Source: Eudromia elegans
Taxonomy: Eukaryota; Chordata; Aves; Tinamiformes; Tinamidae
Assembly: GCA_003342815.1 (NCBI GenBank)
Contig: PTEX01000003.1
Coordinates: forward strand, 5,227,898 to 5,291,897
Length of the DNA: 64,000 bases
Reading direction: 5' to 3'
The first letter of the stretch is position 1, and each line of letters opens with the position of its first letter. This document shows positions 48,891-62,300 of this stretch, one piece after another. The notes under the pieces were generated by a model. The model was not told the DNA's origin. It saw only the letters and a list, made by a program, of their open reading frames with translations, and searched no databases. The position numbers and the translations under genes were made by a program.

Positions 48891-51800
48891 ATGAATTTGG
48901 CATTTCTGGGTGGGCTTGAAGGTGAGCAAACCGAGAGAGGTAGATAACCTTCTGGAACTAGAGGGTTGAAGTGTTGCAATTTGCCTCTCTAGGTATAAGA
49001 AAGGTGGCAGTGTTAAGATAACTTTGTCCTGAAATAACAGCAGCGGATCTTACATTATTACAAAAGAAGCTGGAAATAGCTGGAAGATAGAGCAATTCAT
49101 GCTTCAAATGTATAATCCCTCCCATTTGGTCAGATTGGGCATGCTAGGAGCCTGAGGCATACCTGGTGGTGCATCTGTTGTCAGCAAAGTCTAAGAAAGG
49201 CAGTGTGTAAAACCTTAGGCTAACTAAGTGGACACTGACTCTGCTGAGCAGAAGGGTCATAGTGGAAATTCAAAATCAATCTTGTCTTACTTCATCCACA
49301 CTTGATGGATGAAGAAATACAAGCGGAAGACTGTGAACACTTCCTCCCCCAAACCATAGAAGCTACTTGTTTTTGATGACCATACTAAAGTGACAAAGGC
49401 AGGCAAGACTGGTTGATTTATATGTGGGCCAATTACTATTAAAAATCAGCATCTCACATAGGGTAGGTTGCTAGCAAAATGGTCAAGGGAATGTTGCAAT
49501 GGCAGCATTACAAGACAGACCACAGAATCAGCCAAAGTCAGGATCATGTTTCAACCTGTGTAGTGAGGGAAAAACTGGACTGGCTGTCGGGCTGGAAGGA
49601 AAATCAGTCAGTAGAGAGTAAACATCCTTCAGCTTCAATATGGAAGGCCATGGACCCCCTAAGTTAAATCTTCCTCCAGCATCTCAAGAAGGAAGATCAG
49701 AAGGTTTAGACAAGCCAGCATTGCAAGTAAAAGACCCAAACCTGATTGATTTAGTGGAAAAATCATAAAGCTTGAGACAGAAAGTGTGGTAAGGTATCTA
49801 TTCTAGACTGGTACAAAAGGCAGATCAAGTTGGTATAATGAACTCATCCTCAGGGAAATTCAGGAATAGACAAAGCCTTGACAAGATTACAGAGTGCTGC
49901 ATGATGGTCTATGATAAGAAAAGAAGTAGAGGAATATGTTAAGAAGTATATAACTTAGTTGGCCAGCAGTCCAGATACAAAAATAATAATAAAAAGTTCA
50001 CTAGAGCATTTCTAGACTGTGGAGCAGGCAGTGAGAAAGGGCCCTTGTCCCAGTCTGTATGATGAAACAAGGACCAAGTTGGGATAGTTTCCCCAACTTG
50101 AAATGCTACTGTATTTCCAGCTCCAGTAAGAGAGCCAGCACAGCTACTGATGCTTCTGCTGGAGCTAACTATGACCCTGGCCTACATGTCACAGGAGAAA
50201 TTTTAAGTGGTTAAGTCTGGCATGAAGGTTTAAGCAAGGATTCCACATTGCTGGACATCTCCAGCAGAGATAACTATTGAATGTTGAAAACTGCCTTGAA
50301 GGAAGCAGTAACACAGCAAGGGAAAGCCTGGGATCAGAATCTCTCAGTAATCCTAATCCTGTGATGAGAAGCTGTTGCAAATCATGAAATGGAAGACACT
50401 TGAGGATGCTCCACTTGTGATTAGGAGGACATCTGCCAGATAAATTACAAACATATGGTTTGACAGACAGATGGAAGCAAGGCATGCTGAAGACAGTGTC
50501 AGCTACACACCACCAGGTAGCCAGGCGTACATTAGAAGCAAATGTTCAAAGGATGGATAAAGTAGCATGCTTGTTGTACCCGCTAGAATGAAATATTGGA
50601 GGCAAAGGAAAAAACATACGCTGAGACCACAGAGTATGGGATCTCTTAGAAATATCAAGTAGGCCATCCCCACTATGTAGAAGTGAAAAGGAAGACAAGA
50701 GAAAAGGTTTTATTTTTCAAATTTAAATGCATGGAAGGGCTATAAATAGGACTGAGGATTTGATTTTCTTATAATTTGAAAAAAAAAACAAAAACCAAAA
50801 ATGGGGACTGACTGGATGCTCACAGCATCCCTAGCCTTGTTTGGAACAGGGAAATACTTTTGGATTTGCAATTTGAGGATTTACTTTGGTTGGTGTCAGG
50901 TATATAGCACTGAATATAGTTAGATGCACCTGACTAAACTTATGCCTCTGTAAAAGTTTAGAAGTTATATTTTCTAACAAAGGAGTCATAGTCCAGCACA
51001 CATTTAAATAGAAGGTATTTAAACAATAGTGCAGAATGGCCAAGGAATGAAGTTCACAAAAAATATGGAAGCGTGAAGTTAAAATCCAAAAGTCTTGTGA
51101 AGGGTTCAGGACTCAGGCTGCATAATCCAGCTTTTCTATCTATACAGGATTCATAAAAGATGGATCCTTCTGATCCTGACTTGCTGGCCATGGCATTGAC
51201 AGGAGCATGAACTGCAGTAGTCAGTAGTCAGTCAGTAGCACACATGTTGAAGTCTGAAAGGCTTGAACTGGAAGGCTTGAGGCACTGTGGGGCACTCCCT
51301 TCCCCACCGGGAAGGGAGGCTGCAGTGGCGGACAGTGCCTCTAAATCCTCCTAAGAGAACCATAGCCAACCTGTACTACTTGGGCAGTGGTTAGTAGGAA
51401 ATGTTTTGCCTGCCTGGAAATAAAATGGAGCTGTGGAAAGCCTTGGATATTGAAAGAAAAATGTTCTTCTTTGCTCTTGTTCTGCATACACCACTGAGAG
51501 ATAGAGACTGAGGAGTCCTCCCCATTGGGATCAGAGAGATGACTTCAGCTGTGGATAGAAAGTGACAAGAACAAACTTGATGGAGACTATTCACCTTTAT
51601 CCAGGATCAAGCTGTTCTAAATGATCATGTGCTAAGAGTGGTGGTCAGCATCAATAGGGTGTATCCAGTTGTAGCACTGGGAATTAATGAGAATGGTTCT
51701 CTGGTCTTAACTCGGTGGGCCACAGAATGAAGACAAGGGTGCCAATTAGAGATGGTGGCTGAGATTTAGTAATCAAACGCATATTTTTGAATAATGTCTG

Positions 51801-52219
51801 TGCCTCTGAGTACTTCGGGTAAGTAATGTTTAATCTAATACTCCAGAGAAATGGCATGTCATTTTGAGATCAGTCTGCAGAGGAATGATGAACAGCTTTA
51901 GCTTGTGTATGAAATGGATATGTGTGTTTCAGAAAAATGTGTAAATATGATTTAATTAATGATATTAAGAATCAAACTATGCTTAATAACTCCAGTATAG
52001 CTGTTATTGGATACTGTGATTTGTTTTTGTATAAACCACCTGTGTTTTCTAGTTGATTACTCATTAAAAACTGTAACCTGTATCAAAATATAACCCCAAC
52101 TGCAACTGATATATAAGTTGTCTCCTGTAAAAAAAATGGTAGAACATGCAAATTTACAGTAACTATAAGAAACTGCTACAGAAGCAGCCAAAATAATCTT
52201 GATAATTGTACATTCTAGT

Positions 52220-52545
52220 GACAGAATGAATTAAAAGATTGAAGAATACCAGTGGATAAGGAAATTAATGTAACAGTTGAGAGAGGAAAAGCAACTGCTG
52301 CAGCAAGCCTCAGAGAAAAAAAATAGGGAAAAAGGGGACCAGAACAAAGAACCAGTGAATTCTTTGAGCTTAAATAAGTTGAATCTACATGTAGGTCTAT
52401 ATGTACTTGGTGACCAAAACTCCCAGGATGTTTGATTAGGGGATTCATGAGAACTTCCGACTGCTTGGATTGCACAGTAGTGGAGCTATCCTGAAGTTTA
52501 TGTGTTTTTGTTGTGGATGGTCGCTACCTAGAATTGCAGCTTCAG
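52220..52545 (+). repeat. 3' LTR of the retroviral fossil
   Basis: Homologous in order to 48500-48885. It is more degraded, and its left edge is uncertain (it may reach back to about 52030). Confidence 0.6.
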
Positions 52546-55500
52546 GAAGAGTGCCTGTTTACGGTCTCTCTGGCACTTAAGTCACTGGAAAAATACAAAG
52601 TCAAATCAGTACATGTCATAGCAGAACCTGTGCTGTGTCAGCTCTGCTAACTTTTGAGGAACAAAGAGCATATTGGCATGAATTGACACAGTATATACTT
52701 CGTTTCAGCTGACATACTGCAAATAGAAAGTTTATAGCAATTAGGTATTTATTAGCCTATTGCATACACAAATTCATCATTAGGCTCTCTTGTACTTAGG
52801 CCTTTTATCTCTATTAGCACTTTTTCAATCTTACTCCTGTTTTTTGTTTCTTGTTTGTATATTTTTATATAATAATAATATTTGTATTTTTTCTCTTTTT
52901 TAAGACAGTAATTTTTTGTCTTTCTCTTGCAGACCATTTCCTTCCTCGGATTTTTCCATCGGTGTTTTCTGCAATTTTCCATTTTGAAAGCCTATTTACT
53001 GTTTTCATATTGAAAGTTTCATTGCTTAAAAGGCCGTGTGATGTAAGACCAAGAGTGACTGAGATGCTAACCTTCTGTTCTCTTTGGTTATTAAACAGCT
53101 CTTCTGGGGGTTACACAAGTTCAGAGATTCTTGAACTTCTGCCAGAAGCATGGTACACTTCCAGTGGGTATATATAATTCTTTAATGCCTAGAATGCAGC
53201 TGGATAATGTTGGGTTTACACACACCTAGAGCCTAATGCATATATTTGCTCCAAAACTGATTCTCTCTTTTGCCATAATTCTTACTAGATTGTTATATAA
53301 TAAACAGCCAGGTGCCAACAATCTCAGCAATGATGCCCCAGCTAAATCTCTTCTAGATGAAAGTGCACCTGCCAGAAGTATTTCCCAGGACATGCAATCA
53401 TTTAGTCTGCAAATTCAAATAATGCTCATTCTCTTGGTTAAATTACACTTCGAAATCTAGTCAGACAGAGGAAAGTTGATGGATATGCCCCAAACCCAGT
53501 ATTTCAGCACTGACACCACTGGGTAATGGCATAGGTGTATTAGTTCAGCCTTCCGTTAGAGCTTGTTACAATTAATTATGACTTCAGGATGGAATATCAT
53601 ATTCCAAGCCTAGATGGCTTGCGAGTGTCTGCTATGGACTGCCTCATGAGGGGAAGGCAGAAGGGGAAGGTCTTCAGACAATTGGGCAAAACTTCACATT
53701 CAGCGGTCCTGATCCTTGTGAGGACCCCTGATATTTGCAGAAATCCCACACACATTTTTCAATTAGAGGAGGATATAAGTGTTATAGGAACTTTTCATGG
53801 TTGTAAAGAACTAATCAAAAAATAGCAGTACATACCTTTATTCACATAATTTCAAGCGTCGTGTTGCTTGTTGTGATAACCAAGAGTTTCTGTGCTCTAA
53901 AGATATGCAGCTAACTCTGCTGATGAGCTGGACCAGTCTGGCATCTAACCATAGCCTAACCCTCTTTCTTTCTGGACGCAAGCAAGTGATTAAGTTCTTC
54001 TTTTCTTCCAGTATCTGCTTGAGAGAAATAAAAATGAGTCTGAATTTTAATCCTCAAGCAAGCATAATGAAAAATAATTAATCTAATGGTTCCTGTGCCA
54101 TGGTCTGCAGAATCCGGGCCATGGTTAGTATGTGAATGAGGAGGCTCTGCTATGCTTGGGTTGCCCTCAGCCAGCAGATGTTCTCTAAGGTCTTTTGCTC
54201 AGCAATTAAAAACTTTGAGTGCCCCTAAGAGCTTTCTAATCAGTGCTGGAACTGACAGTGGGGTAGAATTAGATCCATAATCAAGGGATGGATGGATTAA
54301 TATGCATTAATACTGATTTCTTTGCAGTAACTTTGGCTACGCCGCACAGGTCCTGGACACAGATAAGAATATAAAAAGCTAGAGATGTGTTAATGCTGGT
54401 AATATTACCTGTTCTTCTGGCACTTTGCCTCCCTCTTGCATGACAGCCAGCTCATCTTTGTTTTTTTTTGTGTTTTAGATCCTCTTGAGATGCTACGTAC
54501 TTCAGGTCAGGCAGTGATTTGTGTTAAAGCCATGTAACAGACTTTTTTTTTTCAATGTATCACATAAGAATCTGAACTCTTATTTTTATTGCTGAATCAG
54601 TGAAAAGACATTAAGAAATTGGACCACTCTATTTTTTTAGAAAAAAAAGAAAATAGCTCATAAGAGACTGAAAGGTACTTGTAGGCCATTAAGTGAATTC
54701 AGTGTATTTTTGGGTAACAGTGAGGAATAAAACAGCTATTTTTTTTTTTCTGTAATTGTAAAGCTGAAGTTTTAAACATATTTTCAACAAAATTTTATTT
54801 GTACCTGTAACTATGAAGTGCACATTAGGATGAAAGTGAAAAAGGAGCTTAGCAACAGCACAAAGGTTATATCTGCAAGGGTTATAAAAGATCCATCATC
54901 TATCAGAGACCAGCAGAGAAGCATCACAGAGGTGAGAAAGCAAATAAGTAATCCCCAAAATAAAAAGAATATAGTTTGATTGGAAAATGAGTGATCTGAG
55001 CAGCTAGACAGTGGAAATAGCACTTTACTGCACATCCTGTGGGTCTGATGTGTTTTAAACTATTGTACATATTGAAAAGTGTTTAAGATTACTCATGCTG
55101 CTGTTATATATATTTTATGGGAGAATTTTAGGAGAATTAAAATTAAATCAGTGATAGCTGGACTGGAGAGACAGTTTTACTCGGGGAGATGTATGATGAT
55201 GGAGGACTAGAAACTGTCCTCATATAAGTAAAAGAATGAGAGAAAGAACAATTTGCTGAGTATTCGAATGTTGCAGGAGAGACTGATGCTGAGGTCAATG
55301 ACAATGAGTTAAAAGAGTGAAAGAAAACTCAGTACAACATTTTAGCAAAAATCCTACTGTCACCAGTCCAGATCCAAGGACTGGTAAATTTCTGCACCGT
55401 AGATCACAGAAAAGTGCCAATTAATAGACCTCACCTTCCACTAGTGTGGGCAACATAGATTTTACCCATTTCTAGGGTACATAATGAAGTCCGGATAAGG

Positions 55501-58059
55501 CTCCTGTGTAAAGGAGTGGGCACGGTAGCAAGCAACTGGGTTGCTTGCATTATATCAGACAGGCATTTTCCCTGAAGACATAAAGCTAATAGGAGTGTGA
55601 TGTGCTTGATTGATGTTAGAATCTGAATATTGTTGCATGGATTGATTTAGAGAGCAGAAAAAGGACATAGAGATTAAAGGGGAAGAGAAAAAATACAGAG
55701 AAAAGAACTTGAACAATTCAAGGCGTGGGTCAAGCATCTTTAATGGAAAATGAAGCAAACAAAATATCATTCTCTCTTTGTGAAGGACTTTAGAGATGTC
55801 CAAAAGTTATAGAAAGCAGGGGTTTGATTAAGGAAATGGGATTCCTTATGATCTGGTTCTTGGAAAGCACTGCTGCTAAGTGCAGAATAGATAGGAATGT
55901 GTATAACAGATTAAAGAAATTTTTTTTTTCAGGAGGAATGCGAGACGAGTGTTTGGCTATCAAAATGTATTATGATGGACCAGGGAGATTGGACAGACTT
56001 CCCAAATGCTGCCTGTCACAAAAAGCGGAACAAGGAGGAAAGATATTTTACAACCAGAGAGTTTTACACAGATGCTGGACTCTTACTAGGATGACTGAAA
56101 CTAGAAGCATGTGTTTGGAATGGGAGACACATTTGGAATGCCAGAGATGTGTTTTATTAAGACATAAACTAGGTGGTTGAGAGGAAGAGGATGTGAAACA
56201 GTGGAAGAAAGGTATCAGTATAGTTGAATGGACATGTGTAGTGAGTCATTTAAATAAGAAATACGAAAACACAGATCAGATTTTGATCTTGGTTTATTTC
56301 AGAAGAATGTTCCTTGAATTCTGTTAACCAAAATCTGAATTTGGACTCCTCTTTGGTCTACCAATTTTAATGCCTGTCAAACAACATGAAAAGGAACAAA
56401 AATTATGATAATGATTCACTTGTGCAAAGTAGAACGGAACCACAACAATTCACAACAATAATTGAGACTTCGTCGTGCACAACATCAACAGTATTTATTT
56501 CTTTGCTAGTAATAACTAGTATGACAGAGTGGTGCTGTCAGAGAGTGCTGAGAGAATCAGGGGATTATGGATCTATTTCTGCACACAGATCTGTCCCTTT
56601 GGCTACCCACACGTGTTAGCATAGTCTAGACATGACAGAGACTTTTGCTCTCAGACATGTGGTACAGGAGGGAGCATGGAGTTGAAATGCCAAATGAATT
56701 TTTGCACATGCCATAACCAGAAGATCCTTTCTCTTGCCCTGTGCTTTAGGTCTTCTCGAGCAATTAGTAGAGAAAGGCAGCTACAGTGCAGAATGCAGGT
56801 AAGTTCAAGAGAGGGGTTGTTGGGAAGGAAGGAGCTTGAACCTTGCAGTGAAGATTAATGAGGATGAGGAGTAGGGAGAGGAGTTCCTAGAGTTAGGAAG
56901 GCAACTTCTCCAGCAGCACTAACTTAGATTAGCGGTTTGTTATTGTAGTGTGGGCAGCTTGAGAAATAAACCAACAGAAGTATTTTTTTATTATTTCACT
57001 GGCACATGCCTTAGTGTTCATTAACCTGTTGTCGTCATTCCCATCCCCAGTTTGGACCTCTCATTAATCACAATCAGAGGATTTTGCAAATACGAACATC
57101 CCAGGAGGAGGCCAGGCTTTCACTTCCCAAGGACCATCTATTTTCTGAAATATTTTTGTTAGATTTGTGGTGAAAAGCAGAAAAAAATACCTTTATGCTA
57201 TTCTATTCCTGATCAAATGTGGTTTTACACTCAGTGCAGTGGAGATATCATCAGCAATTATCCTTGAGAATTAATGGGCAAATAAACTGATAAACCTTTG
57301 GCTATGATGAACCATAACTGTGCTATTCAAATTTCTTTTTATAAATGAAGGGAGAAAAATACCTATTTGCAAAATAGGCAGGTATAAAATGCTGCAAGTT
57401 TTCAGTGATGACGGAAGGCAACAAGCAGAACTGGGTAGATTTGCCTCCAGCTGCACTTGAATTCCCAAGTGAAATAGACTTCACATTAGTCTTGATTTTC
57501 ACCAGGACAAGAAAAATTCTAGCACACTTTAAAAATCACTTTTTCGTTGTGGTATCAACATTTATAGAAATTAATGCTCTATATTCAGATCTTATAAAGT
57601 CCTGATCACGAGGTACTCTGCATACAGAACTGGAGCCTCGAGCATGACAGGTGTAGATTTATGCATGTAATAACACTGGAATCTTTCTCTGTTGATTGAA
57701 ATGCTTACTGATATTAAAAGTTGTATCTTATTATGTTTATTATATTTTTTCTTAATTATTTTGCACTATTAAATTGAGAGGTACCTAGCATTTCAAAGCA
57801 ACACTATTATTTTAAGAATCCATTTAAACAAAGCGAGAGTATAAATTGAATAGAAAATAATTGTCTTTCACTTGTAAGACCTGCTTGTTAGCTCAAATTT
57901 TTGACTTTCCTGGAGAGATGTTTTTAAAACAATGGCAAACTGAGGATATTTCATGTTACGAGAGGTCAGTTCTTTCAGTTGCATGGCGAAGGCTCCCCGA
58001 ACTTGTACAAGTTTTGCATTAAATGTGACTAAATGGCCTTTCCACTGAAATCTAATGCT
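52546..58059. other. Intergenic desert, third part
   Basis: No gene or classified repeat is seen. Open frames of up to 118 codons occur (for example 55824-56180) but show no family resemblance. Confidence 0.55.
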
Positions 58060-59340
58060 TTCTGTCACATGTTTAGCCCAAAGACGGAGAGTTTGGCCAG
58101 CCGTGCCCACAGGCAGAGCAGCAGCAAACGTCTACAGTGACTGTAAATGGAAGCGAATGAGCAGTGACTGCCGCAGCCCGAGAAGTGCTGACTGGAGGGG
58201 CGAGAGACGGGATCTGCCTTGGAGCGGGGCTGGAAAGGCCTCCCTGGAGCTGTGGGCTGCTCCGGCAGGGACCTCCTGGCAAGGAGGCCTCGGCCTCCAA
58301 TGGAGGCACGCTTGGAGCCTCTTCTTGCTCTTCCCTGAAATCGTCCTCTGTGACCTCCCTCCCCCAGCCTGGCTCCTTTTATCTCTGGCAAGGCACCAAA
58401 TGCCTGGAAGTGTCGGGAGGGAAGAGACAGAGCAGGGAAGGACCGTGTAGCCATCAGCCCTGGCTGGGATGGTGCTGCCTGTGCTTGCCCGGTGGCACTG
58501 GGGGCACCATGCAAGCATGGCCTTGCCTCGGCATTGGGGAGCATCCTTGTGGGATTGGGGAGCTTCCTTGTGGGGTAGGGAGCATCCTTGTGGAATTGGG
58601 GAGCATCCCCATGCCAAGGGGATGCTCTTGCTGCGGGCAGGAGTGTGTTCCCAACGCCACCCCCAATCCTATGGAAACCTGCATTAAGAAGAGCAGTCTG
58701 CATTGAGACATTAAATTATTGATTAGAGAGTGGGACTGAGTACTTATAAGTGTATTTTGAGTCAGCGAAATAGGGAAATGAATAGAAAGTTCAGAGAATT
58801 AATAACAAGAAGTGAAACTGTTCCTTTTCTATTTACAGGGCTGAATGTGGCTCAATCCAATAAAGAGCCACACAAGTGCCCTGTGGCTGGCTGGCCTGGG
58901 CAGAAGAAGCTCGTGTGAAGCCCAAAGTTTTGGGAGGGCAGACACCCATTTACCCACCCGGTGCAGACTGGGACCGCAGCAGCCCATCCCAGGCAACAGA
59001 CAAAACAGCCCCAAGGAACTCTGCTGCCCACGGCGTGGTCTCCTGTGGTCCATGTTTGGCCTTGAGAGCTTCCCAAAATCTCTGGGAGACACCTGTGTGT
59101 TAGTGCTGCAGCTGGAGCATGCCCTGAGACGAGCGGCAGGGACCTGCCAGGAGCCGCACTGCCCTTGATGGGGGTTGCTGCGTCTGAGTGCTTGAACCAG
59201 GGTGACGGTGCGGTACGCAGGAGGGAACGGCTCCCGGTGCCTTTCCAGAGCGGCCCCGATCCTTCAGTGGGTGCTTGCATGAACGTCCCTCTGAAGCCAG
59301 TGCGTGTTTCTGAGGGATGCGGACAGGGGGAGGGGAGCCA
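58060..59340. other. GC-rich island in the desert
   Basis: About 1.3 kb clearly richer in G+C than the surroundings, with open frames up to 212 codons on both strands because stop codons are rare. No protein family is recognised. It includes the 21-bp tandem repeat. It might be a promoter/enhancer-like island, an unrecognised repeat, or an exon of a non-coding transcript. Confidence 0.5.
58534..58617. repeat. 21-bp minisatellite, about four copies
   Basis: Imperfect units of the form TTGGGGAGCATCCTTGTGGGA; the last unit is the most diverged. Confidence 0.85.
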
Positions 59341-62300
59341 CTGTAATTAGAAAGAAAAAAACAGAAAAGAAGCTGAAGGAGAACTAATTACTGCAGTCAT
59401 TTCCCTGGCTTTGTTAATGAGGAAGTGGGATTGGGAAGCGGAGATACTGTATATGAAACACGTTGACAGTTTAAAAACTGTTAGCCACATCTAGCGAGAC
59501 TGCTTAATTTTTAGTACTAATAGCAAAACCACTCCCAGACCAACAGTTCTATGAGCTTCAGTGGTACTCTGGGGAGGACACTGCTCTTTGTAGCAATATT
59601 ACTCCTCTTTTTTTTTTTTCTTAAGCCTCATCATTCGCTGTTTATTGCGGTACTTGCTGTGTATGATGAGGACAAGGGAGGTTTGCACATTTGGAGCAGC
59701 TCCTGCATGTCTCAACACATCTTATCTGGCCCTCCGGAGGATCAGGGGAGCTGGCAGCTGCCCTCTTAATCCCCCCTTGTGTGGGTGCTTGAGCAGCTGA
59801 CAACTTTCACCCAGCTTCAAAGGCAGGTGAGGGGCAGATCGCTGATGACTCTGTGCAATGAAAAACACCTGACAAAGAGACGTGTATAAATGACTGGCCT
59901 TCCTCTGGCTTTATACAATGTTCAGTAGAAGAGTTTAGAACATCAGGTGAAGCAGCATGCTGCAAGCCCGCTCTTAACGGGAAGCACAGCTCTTTGCAGC
60001 ATTGACCTTGTTCCTGCCAGGCAGGTTTTCTTAGCGACTTGGCTGAAGAAAATTGTGTATCTGAAACAAACAAAAAGCAAGGAGTGGAACACTTCATGTA
60101 TCATTTTCCTTCTGTCTTTCTACTCTACTATCAGAATCTCAGTGTTTCTTTCTAAAAATAAGGTGCCCAGTTACATTTGCAGACAGCTTGGCGTTAGTAA
60201 ATAGAGCTTAGAAATTCCAAGCTTATATTGAGGGCCATTGGAAGTTTAGATGTATAGAGTCTAAAGGTTCTAGCCCCCTTGGCTACTCTGTAGACTTGAT
60301 GATTTACATGGGAATTCACATATACTTGTTCATGTATTGGGCTATTCCATTATGTGTATAAAATAAGTTTTTTCTTAGTCCCACATTTTGTTTTATCTTG
60401 TAAATCTACATCTAGCAACATCCATGCTGCCTCCTAATGCAATCCTTACCACTTCATTTTTTCCTCCAGAATTAAGATGTGTAAAGTATTCACAGAAGGA
60501 GAACAGTCAAAATTTGCCATTCCCTCATATTTATTTGCTATAGTTTAGTGTTTGCTCCATGGGTTATAGTGAATTTGAATCTGCTGTGCTGTGGGTGAGA
60601 TCTGAAACCAATTTAGCTCCTGTTTGTCTACAATGTAGGTAAAGTGATTTCTTGTTTTACCAGAGCAGAGTGGATTTGCTTTCAGGAGGTAAGCAAAAAA
60701 AAAACAAAACAAAAAAAAAAGGAAAAAAAAAAGAAATCAAGCAACAAATACCCCTAGAGCTGTGCTTTCTGCAACACCTTGCCCAAACACAACTTTCAGA
60801 AATCCTGGATTACTGAGCAGAGCCCTCTTTTCTCAAATGGATGTAGGTAATACAATTTCTTTAGACCAATTATATATTGTTTTGCTCACGGTAATATTAG
60901 AAGGTTTCTCAAGAACTTTTTCCTCCAAAGGCTCAAAACCTTATTCTACATCCAGCCTTATATATTCAGAAACATTTTATACCCATTTGTTCTCCTACCG
61001 TCATTTTCTTTTAGCTCAAATAGCTCTTTCTTGTCCTTGTGTTTACCTCCCCCAACGTATTTATTGACAGCAATCATAACCCCCGTTGTTTATCACATCT
61101 CTATTTACTATTTTAATTAGAAATAGCAGTGTTGATTTCTCCCATTTTCTCTTCATCATAAAATAAAAGATTGATTATCAGATATTTGATGCCACCAATT
61201 TTCTTCCTTTTTTTTTCTTCTGTTGATTTTAAATGGCATCAATTTATTTAACTTGCTGCTCATACTGAAGAAGAATGTTATGCCTAATTGGCTGCATTTT
61301 CATAGCTACACAAAGGGGACATTGCACAAAGGCAAAGCAATTGGATTCTCTGTCAAAACAAATTAGAAAATATATTTTTGGTTCTTATTAGGGTAGCAAG
61401 AAATACTTGGTTCCTCTGCAATCTCTAAAATCATTTGACCTATTTATGACCTCAGGTGCACTCGGTTCACCTCCAAAGACCCAATGAAGTGATAACTGTA
61501 GCTAGTCAATAATCCAGGACTTAGCTGGCCCAAGAGACTTTAGTATTAGTGTCCTATGGGTGATGTCTAAATTAGATGGCAGTCAGGTATGCGTACACTA
61601 GAGCGGTCATTAGAGTGGGCAGATGTGCTCGTCTAATGGCTTACAGTGGGGATTGCTGCAGGGGGAATTCCTCAAGAAAAAAGCGAGTTAATATGAGACA
61701 ATGGGCTATACAAAAGGCAAGGGGGCCTTTCTGAGAGCTCGGGTGGATATTCTCAACATACAGACTTGCTGCAATTACTCCACGGACAAAATATAAGAAT
61801 CATTAATTTAATTAACATGAAAGATGTAATTAATCTGGGTGCATAAATGCTGGTCAGTGGCACCACTCAAGCAAGCCTTTTTTTGTTCTAGCTATATAAA
61901 AACAGTGGGCTTAAAACCTGATCACAATATACAGTCCTACTCACAATAGAATAAAGCTTTACATATGTAAGCAAAAACGTCTGTGGTCTCATTACACCAC
62001 TGAGAACTAACCGGTATTACTCCCAAATCACAAAGAAAACTAAGTGCACAAGTGACCTATGTACCAGCATCTATGCAAATCTCAGGCAGATGCAGAGATT
62101 TATACACACTTTACACACCCCTGAGGAAATACCCATTTTATATCATTGATGGAGCAGATGTATTTTCCTCTGTGAAATGTGCACAGAATCTAATCAGAGC
62201 AAAGTGTTTAATGTATTCAAAACAAGCACACACCATCCCTTAACTTTACTAGTAAACTGAAATAGAGAGTAATGTCATATCTGAACTAATTAGAGGTTTT

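Larger units (their letters stand above)
48441..52545 (+). mobile_element. Endogenous retrovirus fossil with two diverged LTRs
   Basis: Two segments about 3.7 kb apart are homologous in the same order along their length, which identifies a 5' and a 3' LTR. Shared blocks include GAGGGAGGAAAAGGGACTGCTG, GACCAGAACAAAGAAC, a CTCACAGGACATCTGG-like block, CACTGCTTGGCTTTGCATAG and the closing GCTCACTACCTA. The interior of about 3.3 kb shows no recognisable gag, pol or env, so it is heavily broken and probably shortened. The LTRs match only in patches, so the insertion is old. The family cannot be named from sequence alone; an avian ERV of ERVL-like or other class is possible. Confidence 0.65.

Noticed and set aside
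55824-56180. Plus-strand frame of 118 codons
   Set aside because: No recognisable domain, no splice or promoter context, and a T-run interrupts it with poly-Phe; probably chance.
58065-58703. Minus-strand frame of 212 codons and several overlapping ones on both strands
   Set aside because: Its composition follows the GC-rich island and the 21-bp tandem repeat. There is no family resemblance, and the frames coexist on both strands.
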